From Flavobacterium micromati (GTDB lineage Bacteria > Bacteroidota > Bacteroidia > Flavobacteriales > Flavobacteriaceae), in NCBI RefSeq assembly GCF_900129585.1, contig NZ_FQWF01000001.1, positions 124,001-188,000 on the forward strand: 64,000 nucleotides of DNA. Reading direction: 5' to 3'. The position numbers and the translations under genes are program-made. The number at the start of each line of letters is the position of its first letter. Position 1 is the stretch's first letter. The notes beneath the pieces were generated by a model. The model had not been told where the DNA came from, did not search any database, and was given only the letters and a program-made list of their open reading frames with translations. Positions 36,516 to 47,334 of this stretch are shown here, one piece after another.

Positions 36516-37911
36516 GGTGTGAATCTTTATTTGCTTCTCTTTCTCTTTTGTAATTTTGCCCTGTAGCTTTCAAAATAGTTTTAACCTCTGCTTGCGCAAT
36601 CACCGGGAATGTTCTGGCATACAGTAAAAATAGCACAAAGAAAAAACCAATTGTACCTATAAAAATCCCTATATCTACAAACGTAGGTGAAAACATTGTC
36701 CATGAAGATGGTAGGTAATCTCTGTGTAATGATGTTACAATAATAACAAAACGTTCAAACCACATTCCAATATTTACTACAATCGAAATTATAAAGGAAA
36801 ACATAATACTAGTTCTTAATTTTTTAAACCACATAAACTGCGGAGAAAAAACATTACAAGTCATCATCGACCAATATGCCCACCAGTAAGGACCTGTTGC
36901 TCTATTTAGAAATGCATATTGTTCATATTCTACACCAGAATACCAAGCAACAAAAAGTTCAGTAATGTATGCAACACCTACTATAGAACCAGTGATCATA
37001 ATTACAATATTCATCAACTCAATATGCTGAACGGTGATGTAAGCCTCGAGATTCGAAACTTTTCTCATAATAATAAGCAACGTATTAACCATTGCAAAAC
37101 CTGAGAATACTGCTCCCGCAACAAAATAAGGAGGAAAAATGGTAGTGTGCCACCCTGGTATTACTGATGTCGCAAAGTCCATTGATACAATTGTATGCAC
37201 CGAAAGTACAAGTGGAGTAGCTAAACCGGCAAGAACTAATGAAACTTCTTCAAAACGTTGCCAATCCTTGGCTCTACCGCTCCATCCAAAACTAAGAATC
37301 GAATACACTCTCTTATTAAATGGTGTAATAGCTCTATCTCTCAGCATTGCAAAATCAGGTAACAACCCAGTCCACCAGAAAACTAATGAAACAGACAAGT
37401 AGGTAGAAATTGCAAATACATCCCATAGCAACGGTGAGTTAAAATTTACCCACAAAGAACCAAACTGATTCGGGATAGGAAGTACCCAATACGCTAACCA
37501 TGGACGACCCATGTGAATAATAGGAAATAAACCCGCTTGAATTACAGAGAAAATGGTCATTGCTTCCGCAGAACGGTTAATCGCCATTCTCCAACGCTGA
37601 CGGAATAGTAATAATACTGCAGAAATCAAAGTTCCCGCGTGACCAATACCAACCCACCAAACGAAATTGGTTATATCCCAAGCCCATCCAACGGTCTTAT
37701 TTAATCCCCATGTTCCAATCCCTGTAGAAACGGTGTAGATAATACAGCCTAATCCCCAGAGAAAGGCTGTTAATGCAATTGAAAATACAATCCACCAATG
37801 TTTATTTGCCTTTCCTTCAACAGGTGCGGCTACATCTACAGTTACATCGTGATAGTTTTTATCACCTATAACTAAGGGTTTTCTAATGGTTGCTTCGTAG
37901 TGAGACGACAT
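36508..37911 (-). CDS. actC: Alternative Complex III NrfD/PsrC-like membrane subunit ActC
   Basis: 467 residues, about ten membrane helices, NrfD/PsrC family. Characteristic stretches are WWIVFSIALTAFLWG in helix 1, FVWWVGIGHAGTLISA, and WHTTIFPPYFVAGA before helix 7. It is the quinol-binding membrane subunit paired with the iron-sulfur subunit ActB. Follows actB with a 37 bp gap and overlaps actD. Confidence 0.94.
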   Translation of the reverse strand: MSSHYEATIRKPLVIGDKNYHDVTVDVAAPVEGKANKHWWIVFSIALTAFLWGLGCIIYTVSTGIGTWGLNKTVGWAWDITNFVWWVGIGHAGTLISAVLLLFRQRWRMAINRSAEAMTIFSVIQAGLFPIIHMGRPWLAYWVLPIPNQFGSLWVNFNSPLLWDVFAISTYLSVSLVFWWTGLLPDFAMLRDRAITPFNKRVYSILSFGWSGRAKDWQRFEEVSLVLAGLATPLVLSVHTIVSMDFATSVIPGWHTTIFPPYFVAGAVFSGFAMVNTLLIIMRKVSNLEAYITVQHIELMNIVIMITGSIVGVAYITELFVAWYSGVEYEQYAFLNRATGPYWWAYWSMMTCNVFSPQFMWFKKLRTSIMFSFIISIVVNIGMWFERFVIIVTSLHRDYLPSSWTMFSPTFVDIGIFIGTIGFFFVLFLLYARTFPVIAQAEVKTILKATGQNYKREREANKDSHHE

Positions 37912-37948
37912 AATCCTTTATATTGATTCTTAATTAATTTATTTTGTA

Positions 37949-40900
37949 CTAGGTATTTCTAACTTTAACGTGATAAATCACATTTGGTTTTGTTCCAACA
38001 TGCTCTAAAAGATGATACATTCTCTCATCGCCAGCTAATTTAGTAATAGCTGCACCGCTGTCATTTATATCCCCAAACTTCATTGCTCCTTGCGAACAAG
38101 CGTTAGAACAAGCAGTTTGGAATTCACCATCAACTACCACTCTTCCTTCGTTTTTGGCTTTTAAAATAGTTGCTTGTGTCATTTGAATACACATTGAACA
38201 TTTTTCCATTACCCCACGAGAACGAACATTAACATCTGGATTTAAAACCATACGACCTAAATCGTCATTCATGTGATAGTCAAATTCACTGTTTTTGTTA
38301 TATAAAAACCAGTTAAAACGACGCACTTTATAAGGACAGTTATTAGCACAGTAACGAGTACCAACACATCTATTATAAGCCATGTGATTTTGACCTTGTC
38401 GTGAATGAGATGTTGCAGCAACAGGACAAACAGTTTCACAAGGTGCATGATTACAATGCTGACACATAACCGGTTGAAAAGATACCTGCGGATTGTCACC
38501 TGCTGTTTCCATTTCATTAAATGTAGATAACGAACTGCTTAATCCTGATATATTTTCTTTTCTTTCATTATCGCCCTCAAAAGTATCCTCAGACGAATAA
38601 TATCTATCGATACGCAACCAGTGCATATCTCTACTTCTTCTAATTTCAGATTTACCTACAACTGGTACGTTATTTTCAGCATGACAAGCAATAACACACG
38701 CTCCACAACCAGTACAAGCATTCAAATCTATTGAAAGATTAAAATGGTGACCCACAGATCGATCAAAAGTATCCCATAAATCCACTGAAGTAGCTTCTAC
38801 TTCTTTATGATCTAGCGATACCATCGGTTGTTTATTCCAAAATTCAGCATCTTTAGTGTTAAAAATTTCTAATGATGTTTCCTTAATAATGTCTCCACGA
38901 CCCATTAACGTTTTTTGACCTTGAACACAAGCAAACTCATGTTCACCATCACCAATTGCTAATGTAATAGATTGTACGTTATTAAAACTTTTGTACAACG
39001 GATAAGCGTTTATACCAACCATCATTTCCTCTTTCATTGCCGCTTTACGACCGTATCCCAATGCTAATCCTACTGTTCCGATAGCTTGTCCAGGTTGAAC
39101 AATTACAGGAACATTTTCTAATTTTAATCCTTCGGCTGTAGTGATTGTTGCATAACTACCATTTAAACCCCCATTCGCTACAATCTCGTTAGATAACTCA
39201 TATTTCTTAGCATCAGCATTAGACACAGTTAAATAATTATCCCATGAAACTCTAGTAATTGGATCAGGGAACTCTTGTAACCAAGGGTTGTTCGCTTGTT
39301 GCCCATCACCTAAACCTGTTTTAGTGTATAAAACAAGTTCCAATCCTTGAATCGCTTTTGACTGCGCCAAAGTAGACGCGGCAGCGTTATAATCAGCCGA
39401 ACCAGCTCCAATATTTGAACTAACACCTGCATAAACGCCATCATGTAAAACCTTATTCCATGAAGAGCCAGCAATTATTGCCGATGAATTCGCCTTTATA
39501 TAATCATAAAATGATCCTGACTGACCGTTCAATGCTAATAAAACATCTTGGAATTGTTTAGTACTGAAAAGCGGCCTAATAGTTGGCTGAGTAATGCTAT
39601 AATTACCTTTTACAATACTCAAGTCATTCCATGATTCCAAATAATGAGGAACTGCAGCTGCAATTGTACTTAACATTGCAGTTTCATCCTCTTTTAATGT
39701 AAAGGAAACAGACGTTTTGACTTTTTTCAGTCCTTCTACAAATGTTGTGCTGTTTGGTAAACTATAAACTGGATTAATTCCACTCATAATTAAAGTGTGA
39801 ACACTTCCAGACTTCATATCAGCAATTAGCTGATTAACTTTGGCATTAGATCCTTTTCTAATTAGTCTCACACCCGAATTGGCGAAAGCTTCACTAGATA
39901 ATTTTTGATTAATAGCTAATACTAGAAGTTGTGCATTTTTATCTTGAATACCCGAAACTAAAAGACCTTTCGATCCAGCAGCTTTCAACTGTTGAGCCGC
40001 TTTAGTAACCTCGGATTTATATGAGCTGTCTAATTTTACCGCAATAGATGAACCAGTAACAATGTTATAAATATGAACTAACGCCTGCTTTTGATTAGCA
40101 GTAGACATAGCAAGACGCTTGTCAGCTGCAGCACCAGAAAGGGTCATGTTAGATTCCATTTGAAAATGACGAGACATTCTTCCTCCCTTAGGAATCCTTC
40201 CTTGTGCATATCCAGAGGCATAAGAACCACCTTGCCAATCACCAAGAAAATCAGCTCCGACTGAAACGATCAGGGAAGCTTTTGAAAAATCATAATTTAC
40301 TAAAGCTCTTTCACCATATACAGTTTCAAAAGCATCTAAGGCTTCTGATTCTGAAACGGTATCATAAATAACATGTTTAGCATTTGGGTTTTTACCCAAA
40401 AACTCCGCAACTAATTTTTCAGTCGATGGACTTGCAAGTGTATTTGTGAAAAGAACTACTTGCCCTCCTTTTGCGGAAGCATCAGCAATACTTGACTTTA
40501 TTTTAGCATCCACAGCAGCCCAAGTTGAATTTTTACCTTCAATTTTCGGCTCTTTTAAACGCATGCTATCGTATAATGAAAGTATAGACGCATGAATTCT
40601 TGCATTAGCAGAAAAATTAGCTCCTGCAATAGTATTGTTATCTATTTTAATAGGACGACCTTCACGTGTTTTAATCAACAGGTTAGCAAAATCAAATCCA
40701 TCAAAAACAGATGTTGCGTAATAATCAGCAACTCCCGGGATTATTTGCTCAGGCTGCAGAACGTAAGGTATTGATTTGTTTACAGGACCTTCGCAAGCTG
40801 CAAGCGTCGCCGCTGCAGTACTAAAACCAACGTACTTTAAAAAGTCACGACGAGATGTTGATGAAGATGCCAAGGCATCACTATTTCCTAAAAATTCATC

Positions 40901-41005
40901 AGTAGGAATTGCTTCAACAAATTCGTTATTTTTAAGCGCCTCAACAATAGAACTATTTTCGTCTAGCTCTTCAACACTTTTCCAGTATTTTTTGTATGAT
41001 GACAT
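37949..41005 (-). CDS. actB: Alternative Complex III iron-sulfur/molybdopterin-like subunit ActB
   Basis: 1018 residues. A Tat-like motif SRRDFLKY is internal (about residues 51-58), the arrangement annotated as TAT-variant-translocated in Bacteroidota. The N-terminal two thirds follow the molybdopterin oxidoreductase fold, which in ACIII lacks the cofactor. The C-terminal third has four ferredoxin-type cysteine clusters: CTGCGACVIACHAENN, CQHCNHAPCETVCP, CVGTRYCANNCPY and CSMCIQ...CSNACSQGA. It transfers electrons from quinol at ActC to the ActA haems. Confidence 0.95.
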   Translation of the reverse strand: MSSYKKYWKSVEELDENSSIVEALKNNEFVEAIPTDEFLGNSDALASSSTSRRDFLKYVGFSTAAATLAACEGPVNKSIPYVLQPEQIIPGVADYYATSVFDGFDFANLLIKTREGRPIKIDNNTIAGANFSANARIHASILSLYDSMRLKEPKIEGKNSTWAAVDAKIKSSIADASAKGGQVVLFTNTLASPSTEKLVAEFLGKNPNAKHVIYDTVSESEALDAFETVYGERALVNYDFSKASLIVSVGADFLGDWQGGSYASGYAQGRIPKGGRMSRHFQMESNMTLSGAAADKRLAMSTANQKQALVHIYNIVTGSSIAVKLDSSYKSEVTKAAQQLKAAGSKGLLVSGIQDKNAQLLVLAINQKLSSEAFANSGVRLIRKGSNAKVNQLIADMKSGSVHTLIMSGINPVYSLPNSTTFVEGLKKVKTSVSFTLKEDETAMLSTIAAAVPHYLESWNDLSIVKGNYSITQPTIRPLFSTKQFQDVLLALNGQSGSFYDYIKANSSAIIAGSSWNKVLHDGVYAGVSSNIGAGSADYNAAASTLAQSKAIQGLELVLYTKTGLGDGQQANNPWLQEFPDPITRVSWDNYLTVSNADAKKYELSNEIVANGGLNGSYATITTAEGLKLENVPVIVQPGQAIGTVGLALGYGRKAAMKEEMMVGINAYPLYKSFNNVQSITLAIGDGEHEFACVQGQKTLMGRGDIIKETSLEIFNTKDAEFWNKQPMVSLDHKEVEATSVDLWDTFDRSVGHHFNLSIDLNACTGCGACVIACHAENNVPVVGKSEIRRSRDMHWLRIDRYYSSEDTFEGDNERKENISGLSSSLSTFNEMETAGDNPQVSFQPVMCQHCNHAPCETVCPVAATSHSRQGQNHMAYNRCVGTRYCANNCPYKVRRFNWFLYNKNSEFDYHMNDDLGRMVLNPDVNVRSRGVMEKCSMCIQMTQATILKAKNEGRVVVDGEFQTACSNACSQGAMKFGDINDSGAAITKLAGDERMYHLLEHVGTKPNVIYHVKVRNT

Positions 41006-41034
41006 ATATAAGTATTAAAATCTTAATAATTTGA

Positions 41035-42375
41035 TTAATAATGGCATTTACCACATTCTAAACCACCCATTTGCGCAGCGGTCAATTTCTCCACACCATA
41101 TTTCTTTGAAAGTTCGTCATGAATTTTAGTGTAATATTCATTTCCTTCCATTTTAACTTCTGTTTTTCTGTGACAATCAATACACCAAGCCATTGTTAAT
41201 GGGGCAAATTGTTTTTGAATTTCATATTCTTGCACAGGACCATGACAGGTTTGACATTCAACACCAGCAACATTTACGTGTTGAGAGTGATTAAAATAAA
41301 CGAATGAAGGTAAATTGTGGATACGTACCCACTTTACAGGCTCTGTTTTACCAGTATATTTTTGATTTTCTGCATCCCAACCAACTGCCTTATATAACTT
41401 TTGGATTTCGTTATCATAAAAAGCTTTTGAATATTCAGGTGTAGCTGTTGTGTCAGAAACCTCTGCGATACTTTTATGACAGTTCATACAAACATTTAAA
41501 GATGGAATACCAGAATGTTTACTTACCCTTGAAGAAGAGTGACAGTATTTACAGTCAATCCCATTACTTCCAGCGTGAATTCTGTGCGAATAGTGTATAG
41601 GTTGTATTGGAGCATAATCTTGGTCAATCCCAATTTGCATAAAAAACCCATAAACAAAATACGCACCTGCTAGTAGTAGAAAGATCGAGCTAATCAATAC
41701 CAAAAACTGATTTCTTACAAATACTTTCCAAATCGGCGTTGTAGGTGTTTTTGGCGTTACCTCAATACCATTAGCTTTAGCTACGGTGGTTAACACTTTA
41801 TTCACTAAGAACAACATTACGACTAAAATAATCATAACCAAAGCCAATGCCGCAAGAATAATATTGTTTGACATTCCACTATCAGCAGGAGCTGCTCCAG
41901 GAATAGCTTCTGCGCCAGCAACAACTGCAGCAGGAGCTGCCGCCTTTGGTTCTGATGTATATGCAATAATATTGTCAATATCAGCATCAGACAATTGCGG
42001 AAAAGCCGACATCACTGACTTATTGTACTCTTCGTAAATTTTTATTGCCTGAGGATCTCCAGATTTAATTAACTCTGAACTGTTTCTGATCCATTTGTAA
42101 AGCCATGCGGTATCATACTTAGCGGCAACGCCTCTAAGTGCTGGCCCGGTAGCTTTGGCATCCAATTTGTGACACGCGGCACAGTTTGCATTGAACAACT
42201 CTTTACCTTTAATAGCATCACCACCACTTGCCGGAGCAGGAGCGGCAGCCGCATCGGCAACAGCAGCATCAGGAGCTACTTCCTGAGCAAAAGAATTTAG
42301 AGAGAAAATTAGCGATAAGGCGAAGCCTAAAAATAATTTCCTTGCGATCGAATTATGGTTACCCACCTTTTTCAT
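41035..42375 (-). CDS. actA: Alternative Complex III multihaem cytochrome ActA with fused monohaem domain
   Basis: 446 residues, first gene of the operon. Signal peptide ends near SFAQE, an Ala/Asp-rich linker follows, then a monohaem cytochrome domain (CAACHKLDAKATGPAL). A second Ala/Pro-rich linker leads to two membrane helices (about 170-195 and 222-243) and a pentahaem part with CKYCH, CMNCH, CQTCH, CIDCH and CGKCH at the very end. In total six CxxCH motifs, one more than the pentahaem ActA core. A good promoter lies at 42457-42486. Confidence 0.94.
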   Translation of the reverse strand: MKKVGNHNSIARKLFLGFALSLIFSLNSFAQEVAPDAAVADAAAAPAPASGGDAIKGKELFNANCAACHKLDAKATGPALRGVAAKYDTAWLYKWIRNSSELIKSGDPQAIKIYEEYNKSVMSAFPQLSDADIDNIIAYTSEPKAAAPAAVVAGAEAIPGAAPADSGMSNNIILAALALVMIILVVMLFLVNKVLTTVAKANGIEVTPKTPTTPIWKVFVRNQFLVLISSIFLLLAGAYFVYGFFMQIGIDQDYAPIQPIHYSHRIHAGSNGIDCKYCHSSSRVSKHSGIPSLNVCMNCHKSIAEVSDTTATPEYSKAFYDNEIQKLYKAVGWDAENQKYTGKTEPVKWVRIHNLPSFVYFNHSQHVNVAGVECQTCHGPVQEYEIQKQFAPLTMAWCIDCHRKTEVKMEGNEYYTKIHDELSKKYGVEKLTAAQMGGLECGKCHY

Positions 42376-42456
42376 ATTGTATAAATATTATCTACTAAAA
42401 ATTGGCACAGTTTTTACAACAGTTTTACTGGACTGAAGCCTTCTTTTAAACTTGCA

Positions 42457-42486
42457 CAAAAATACGACTAAAGAACTATTCTCAAA
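42457..42486 (-). promoter_or_regulatory. Promoter of the act-cta operon
   Basis: Minus strand: -33 TTTG (42483-42486), 18-nt spacer, -7 TATTTTTG (42457-42464), close to the TTTG-N19-TAnnTTTG Bacteroidota consensus. It leaves a leader of about 75 nt before actA. Confidence 0.75.
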
Positions 42487-42561
42487 ACCCAAAATTTGCC
42501 TAAATTTTAATTTATAGTTATTCTAAATAAGACTTCTTTATCAATATAAATTTTTAAATAT

Positions 42562-42569
42562 TATTTTTG
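42562..42569 (+). promoter_or_regulatory. -7 element of the SPOR gene
   Basis: TATTTTTG fits TAnnTTTG and lies 18 bp before the ATG at 42588. It overlaps the TTG at 42567, which argues against that TTG as start codon. Confidence 0.55.
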
Positions 42570-42587
42570 CACAAAAACATTCACATT

Positions 42588-42977
42588 ATGAGATTTTTAG
42601 CAATTTATACCACCTTTTTATACACCTTAACTTTATGTTTTTCATCATCAATAATTAGCGCACAAAATCAAAACACAACTGTAAAACAAGACTCTAAATT
42701 TGAACAACTACTAAATGAAAAGAGAAAAGTTTCGATATTATCTGACGTAAAGGATAAATATCAGATCCAGATATTTAGTGGAGATAGTGAACGAGCAAAA
42801 AATACTTTGACTAAATTCCGACAGGAATACACCCTTTTAGATGGAACCATTGTTTTTTTTACACCGAATTATAAAGTCTGGGTCGGCAATTTTACAACAC
42901 GAATTGAAGCAGAAAGGAATCTAATCGAAATTAGGAAAACTTATAGTAATGTAAATTTAATAAGACCTTCTAAATAA
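42588..42977 (+). CDS. Small secreted SPOR-domain protein
   Basis: 129 residues from ATG 42588. Signal peptide (FLAIYTTFLYTLTLCFSSSIISAQ) followed by a linker and a SPOR-like domain (about 58-127): YQIQIFSGDSERAKNTL...YKVWVGNFTTRIEAERNL, with the two aromatic beta strands and the VGNF turn. SPOR domains bind denuded peptidoglycan glycans, usually at division sites. It is divergent from the act operon and followed by a decayed gene. Specific role unknown. Confidence 0.8.
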   Translation: MRFLAIYTTFLYTLTLCFSSSIISAQNQNTTVKQDSKFEQLLNEKRKVSILSDVKDKYQIQIFSGDSERAKNTLTKFRQEYTLLDGTIVFFTPNYKVWVGNFTTRIEAERNLIEIRKTYSNVNLIRPSK

Positions 42978-43067
42978 TAAATATTACAATTCTAATATTT
43001 AGAGTTTATCATTGTGAAGTAATATAATCACTTCCTAAAAAGTATTGATAAAAGCCATTTATAAAAA

Positions 43068-43096
43068 GTAAGCCACTTCAGATTGAAGTGGCTTAC
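43068..43096 (-). terminator. Terminator downstream of the decayed gene
   Basis: Perfect 12-bp stem GTAAGCCACTTC / GAAGTGGCTTAC with a 5-nt loop. On the minus strand the stem is followed by TTTTTATAAA, so it is oriented for the leftward pseudogene whose last codon is at 43211. It also closes the SPOR gene region on the other side. Confidence 0.7.
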
Positions 43097-43210
43097 CATT
43101 AAACTTAAGTGGCATTCTGGTTAGATTTAAATCTTAATCTATTGTTAATATTACACTGGCACTTTATACAAATTATAATCTTAAATTAGTACGAAAAAGA
43201 AATCATTTTG

Positions 43211-44232
43211 CTATTTTGCCAAAGTAATTTGATACTGTTTTTTAAGTATTTCTCTCTTATTAGAGCTCGTTTTACCGCTGATTTGACACTAATTGAAAGG
43301 TTCAGTATCCAATAAAAGCATAACTTTCATCTCGAAATCAGATAAAAACGAAGGCTGTCATCTGTACTAGTCAATCAACCTAGGTATTGAAGAGCCAGAA
43401 GTAGTAAATAGTAACCCTTAGCAATCTAAACATAGCACTATTGCGATAACATTATTTAGATTATATACAACATCTTCTTTAAAATACTTTCTGCTATAAT
43501 TTCTGTTTTAGTACAGTCTGAACTTGCATATTGTCCTAAGTTTATGTCAAAATTTAATCCCTTGTTAAATCTACAGTACTTTGTTAAGGGTAATTTAGTA
43601 TTCTCGTTAAACAGATAAAATCGCTCCTTTTTACTTGTTGTTATAAACGCATTGCCATCGCAGTTTTATTGTTTACAACATCAGCATAAGTAAAATACAA
43701 ACCTTTACCGCGAGTTATAAAAACTGCGTTATTATTATCATACTCATTGGCAATAAAAGTGGTAGTTGTTTTTTATAGAACGGTTGTATTTTTATACTTT
43801 GTCAATCAGCGTATCAAAGCTTTTTATCCTTTCTTCATGTCAACAAATACCATCTATTCCATTACTCTTGACGATAGCGGCATAAGTTTCTGCCACATCA
43901 CTGATTCAGCTTTGACTTTCAAATATACCAATCACCATCGCAAATCAAAATTTTAGATGTTGTTACCCGTGTATGGCAAATTACAGCCCGATAATGCGAA
44001 AGCTATTTTACTATCGATTGTTCAAAAATCAGCTAATCTTTTTCTGTTAAAACCAACTTTTTGAACGGTTCCACAATTTTTTTTGCCTACCATCGTAAAC
44101 ATTTACAACATAACAATTAAAGTGTAATCCAGTATCTTTTTAACCTTTTAGAGATATTTAATTCCACTTTTGTTTTTGCGACAAACATGTAAATCCAATG
44201 GCAATATAAAGCACAATCAGAAATATGGTCAA
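43211..44232 (-). pseudogene. Decayed secreted-protein gene (multiple stops and frameshifts)
   Basis: No intact ORF lies in this 1.3 kb gap, but the minus strand holds coherent protein pieces in order. There is a signal-like LIVLYIAIGFTCLSQKQKWN (near 44220-44160), then TGLHFNCYVVNVYDGRQKKLW, VAETYAAIVKSNGIDGI, FIANEYDNNNAVFITRGKGL, GNAFITTSKKERFYLFNENT and LNFDINLGQYASSDCTKTEI. It ends with SDFEMKVMLLLDTEPFN and REILKKQYQITLAK followed by TAG at 43211. These lie in different frames separated by about ten stops. The original protein was about 340 aa; family unknown. Start position approximate. Short plus-strand ORFs here are shadows. Confidence 0.65.
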
Positions 44233-44269
44233 CCTAAAAATATTTACATAAGAATTCTAAAAACGCAAA

Positions 44270-44291
44270 AAATCCCGACGAATCGGGATTT
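44270..44291 (-). terminator. Terminator of infB
   Basis: Stem AATCCCGA / TCGGGATT with CGAA loop, extended by A-T pairs, and followed by TTTTTT on the minus strand. It lies 20 bp after the infB stop and ends the rimP-nusA-infB operon. Confidence 0.85.
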
Positions 44292-44311
44292 TTATAAAAA
44301 TAAAAATTATT

Positions 44312-47221
44312 CTATTTTAACTTCTTTTTTATTGCAACTTCATGGTACGATTCAATTACATCTCCTTCTTCGATATCATTGAACCCTTTTACTTGAATAC
44401 CGCAATCGTACCCTTTGGCTACATCTTTTACATCGTCTTTGAAACGTTTCAATGCTAATAGCTCTCCTGTAAAGACAACTACTCCATCTCTAATAATACG
44501 CATTTTAGCATTTTTGACAATTTTACCATCCATTACCATCGAACCAGCAATTGAACCTACTTTAGAGATTTTAAATATCTCTCTGATTTCAGCAGTTCCA
44601 AGAATTTCTTCTTTCATTTCTGGCGCTAACATTCCTTCCATTGCATCTTTCAAGTCGTCAATAGCCGCATAAATAATAGAATAATAACGGATATCGATTT
44701 CTTCTTTATCAGCTAATTGTCTAGCATTTCCAGCAGGACGAACATTAAATCCAATAATGATTGCATCAGAAGCAGAAGCTAACATAACATCAGTTTCTGT
44801 AATCGCTCCAACACCTTTGTGGATAATATTAATTTGAATTTCTTCAGTAGATAATTTAGAGAACGAATCAGATAATGCTTCAACTGATCCATCAACATCA
44901 CCTTTAAGAATGATGTTCAATTCTTTAAACTGACCTAATGCAATTCTTCGTCCAATTTCATCTAATGTAATATGACGTTGTGTTCGCACAGATTGTTCAC
45001 GCATTAATTGAGAACGCTTAGACGCAATTTGTTTTGCTTCTTTTTCATCTTCAAATACATTGAACTTATCTCCAGCAGTTGCTGCACCGTCAAGACCAAG
45101 CACAGATACTGGTGTCGAAGGACCTGCTATCATTACAATATTTCCTCTTTCATCATGCATGGCTTTAATTTTACCATGATGCTTTCCAGCAAGCATATAA
45201 TCACCCACTTTCAAAGTACCGTTCTGAACTAAAATTGTCGAAACGTATCCTTTTCCTTTGTCTAAGAAAGCTTCCACAACAGTACCTTGAGCAGCTTTGT
45301 TTGGATTTGATTTTAAATCTAAAAGTTCAGCTTCAAGTAATACTTTTTCCAATAATTCTTTCACACCAGTTCCTACCTTAGCAGAAATATCATGTGACTG
45401 AATTTTTCCACCCCAATCTTCAACAAGTAAATTCATACCTGCTAACCTTTCTTTTACTTTTTCAGGATTAGCGTTTGGCTTATCAATTTTGTTGATGGCA
45501 AATATAATAGGAACATTAGCTGCTTGAGCATGGCTAATTGCTTCTTTGGTTTGTGGCATGATATCATCATCAGCTGCAATTACAATAATCGCGATATCTG
45601 TAACTTGAGCACCACGCGCTCGCATCGCAGTAAAGGCTTCGTGACCTGGTGTATCTAAGAATGCAATTTTTTGACCATTATCTAAAGTAACTCCGTAAGC
45701 ACCTATGTGCTGCGTAATTCCTCCAGACTCCCCTGCAATTACGTTTTCTTTACGAATGTAATCCAGTAAAGATGTTTTACCGTGATCGACGTGACCCATT
45801 ACAGTAACGATAGGCGCTCTAAAGACCAAATCTTCTTCTTTATCCGCAACTACCTGAATTGCTTCTTCTATATCAACAGTTATAAATTCAACTTCGTAAC
45901 CAAATTCATCAGCTACAATTGTTAATGTTTCAGCATCAAGACGCTGATTCATAGTAACCATGATTCCTAGAGACATACAAGTACCAATAACTTTAGTAAT
46001 TGGCACGTCCATCATGATTGCAATTTCACCAACAGTTACAAACTCAGTAACTTTAATGGTTTTACTACCTTCATCGATAGCCCTTTGCTCATCATCAGAT
46101 TTCTGACGGTGAGTATCCCTTTTATCTCTTCTATATTTAGCCGCTTTAGATTTACCACCTTTACCTTGTAGTTTCTCTAAAGTTTCTCTAATTTGGTTTT
46201 TAACTTCTTCCTCTGTTGGCTCTACTTTGGCTACAATTGCAGGCCTATTTCCTTTTACAAAACCAGGTCTCGCGCTACGATTAGCATTATATCCACCAGC
46301 ACTACCACCTACATTAGGAGTAATCTTATTAGGATTAGGTGCTCCTGGAACAGCAGGCGGTCTAGGAGCACCTGGTTTAGGAGCAATCCTTTTACGCTTA
46401 TTTTTATTTGCATTGGCAGCAGCCGAACCTGGCGCTCCCGGTTTATTTGGAGTTATCTTCGGCTCTTCTTTTTTCTTTTTCGGTTTATTGAATTGAGATA
46501 AATCAATTACTTGACCTGTTAAAGTAGTTCCCGATAACTTTTGATATTGGGTTGTAATCGTTTCGTCAACAGGAGCTTCATCTATTTGAGCAGCTTCAAT
46601 AGTCGTCTCGACCTTTGGAGCAACTGCAGTTTCTTTTAATGATCCTGCTTTAACCTCTTTAATACCAGCAATCGGTTTTATCATTTTCTTGTCTGAAATG
46701 ATTTTCTCTTCTGCAGGTTTTTGTTGTACCAGTTTTTCTTGTACTAACTTTTCTGGCACAGCCTCTGTAGTAATAGATTTTACTTCTTTGACTTTGGCCG
46801 CTGGAGTTTCCGCTTTTTCAACTGTTTTCGCAGCAGATATGATTATCGGTTTCTTTGGATTAAGATCAATCGTTCCTACCTGCACTGGACTAGCGATAAC
46901 TGCTCGCGCTTTTATCACTTCCTGTTTTTTGAGGCGATCTTCCTCTATCTTACGTTTTTCCTCGATTTCTTTTTCGCGCTCCAAACGTAAAGCTTCCTTT
47001 TCCTTTCTTTTTTCTTCTCCTACTTCTTTAGAAGCTTCTTTATTCCCTTTGTCACCAGCAAACTGACCGCACAAGACATTGTATATATCATCAGAAATTT
47101 TTGCGTTTGGATTTGCTTCAACTGCAATCCCTTTATCTTTTAGATAATCCACAGCTCTTTCTAAAGAAATATTCAATTCCCTTAAAACTTTGTTTATTCT
47201 AATAATTCTCTCTTCAGACAT
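44312..47221 (-). CDS. infB: Translation initiation factor IF-2
   Basis: 969 residues. N-terminal IF2N domain ([19 protein letters not shown]), then a long low-complexity Lys/Ala/Pro/Gly-rich region (about 60-350). The GTPase domain starts near residue 472 with [12 protein letters not shown] (G1), DTPGHEAF (G3) and NKID (G4), followed by IF2 C-domains. It delivers initiator tRNA to the small ribosomal subunit. Third gene of the rimP-nusA-infB operon, as in most bacteria, 113 bp after nusA. Confidence 0.98.
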   Translation of the reverse strand: MSEERIIRINKVLRELNISLERAVDYLKDKGIAVEANPNAKISDDIYNVLCGQFAGDKGNKEASKEVGEEKRKEKEALRLEREKEIEEKRKIEEDRLKKQEVIKARAVIASPVQVGTIDLNPKKPIIISAAKTVEKAETPAAKVKEVKSITTEAVPEKLVQEKLVQQKPAEEKIISDKKMIKPIAGIKEVKAGSLKETAVAPKVETTIEAAQIDEAPVDETITTQYQKLSGTTLTGQVIDLSQFNKPKKKKEEPKITPNKPGAPGSAAANANKNKRKRIAPKPGAPRPPAVPGAPNPNKITPNVGGSAGGYNANRSARPGFVKGNRPAIVAKVEPTEEEVKNQIRETLEKLQGKGGKSKAAKYRRDKRDTHRQKSDDEQRAIDEGSKTIKVTEFVTVGEIAIMMDVPITKVIGTCMSLGIMVTMNQRLDAETLTIVADEFGYEVEFITVDIEEAIQVVADKEEDLVFRAPIVTVMGHVDHGKTSLLDYIRKENVIAGESGGITQHIGAYGVTLDNGQKIAFLDTPGHEAFTAMRARGAQVTDIAIIVIAADDDIMPQTKEAISHAQAANVPIIFAINKIDKPNANPEKVKERLAGMNLLVEDWGGKIQSHDISAKVGTGVKELLEKVLLEAELLDLKSNPNKAAQGTVVEAFLDKGKGYVSTILVQNGTLKVGDYMLAGKHHGKIKAMHDERGNIVMIAGPSTPVSVLGLDGAATAGDKFNVFEDEKEAKQIASKRSQLMREQSVRTQRHITLDEIGRRIALGQFKELNIILKGDVDGSVEALSDSFSKLSTEEIQINIIHKGVGAITETDVMLASASDAIIIGFNVRPAGNARQLADKEEIDIRYYSIIYAAIDDLKDAMEGMLAPEMKEEILGTAEIREIFKISKVGSIAGSMVMDGKIVKNAKMRIIRDGVVVFTGELLALKRFKDDVKDVAKGYDCGIQVKGFNDIEEGDVIESYHEVAIKKKLK

Positions 47222-47334
47222 AAAACCTTTTTATTATTATCTTTTTTTGTTATTCCTCATTTTACTCTATACTCAATACCTACTGAGCAAGATTTTGTTG
47301 TAAAATGGCATGTTTATAGTTGAAGAAATGTTGA

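Noticed and set aside
43747..43956. 69-residue plus-strand ORF in the 43-44 kb gap
   Set aside because: It is the antisense of a decayed minus-strand gene and has no recognisable features.
46193..46501. Plus-strand ORFs opposite infB
   Set aside because: Shadow of the low-complexity Ala/Pro/Lys region of IF-2, where biased codons keep the other strand open.
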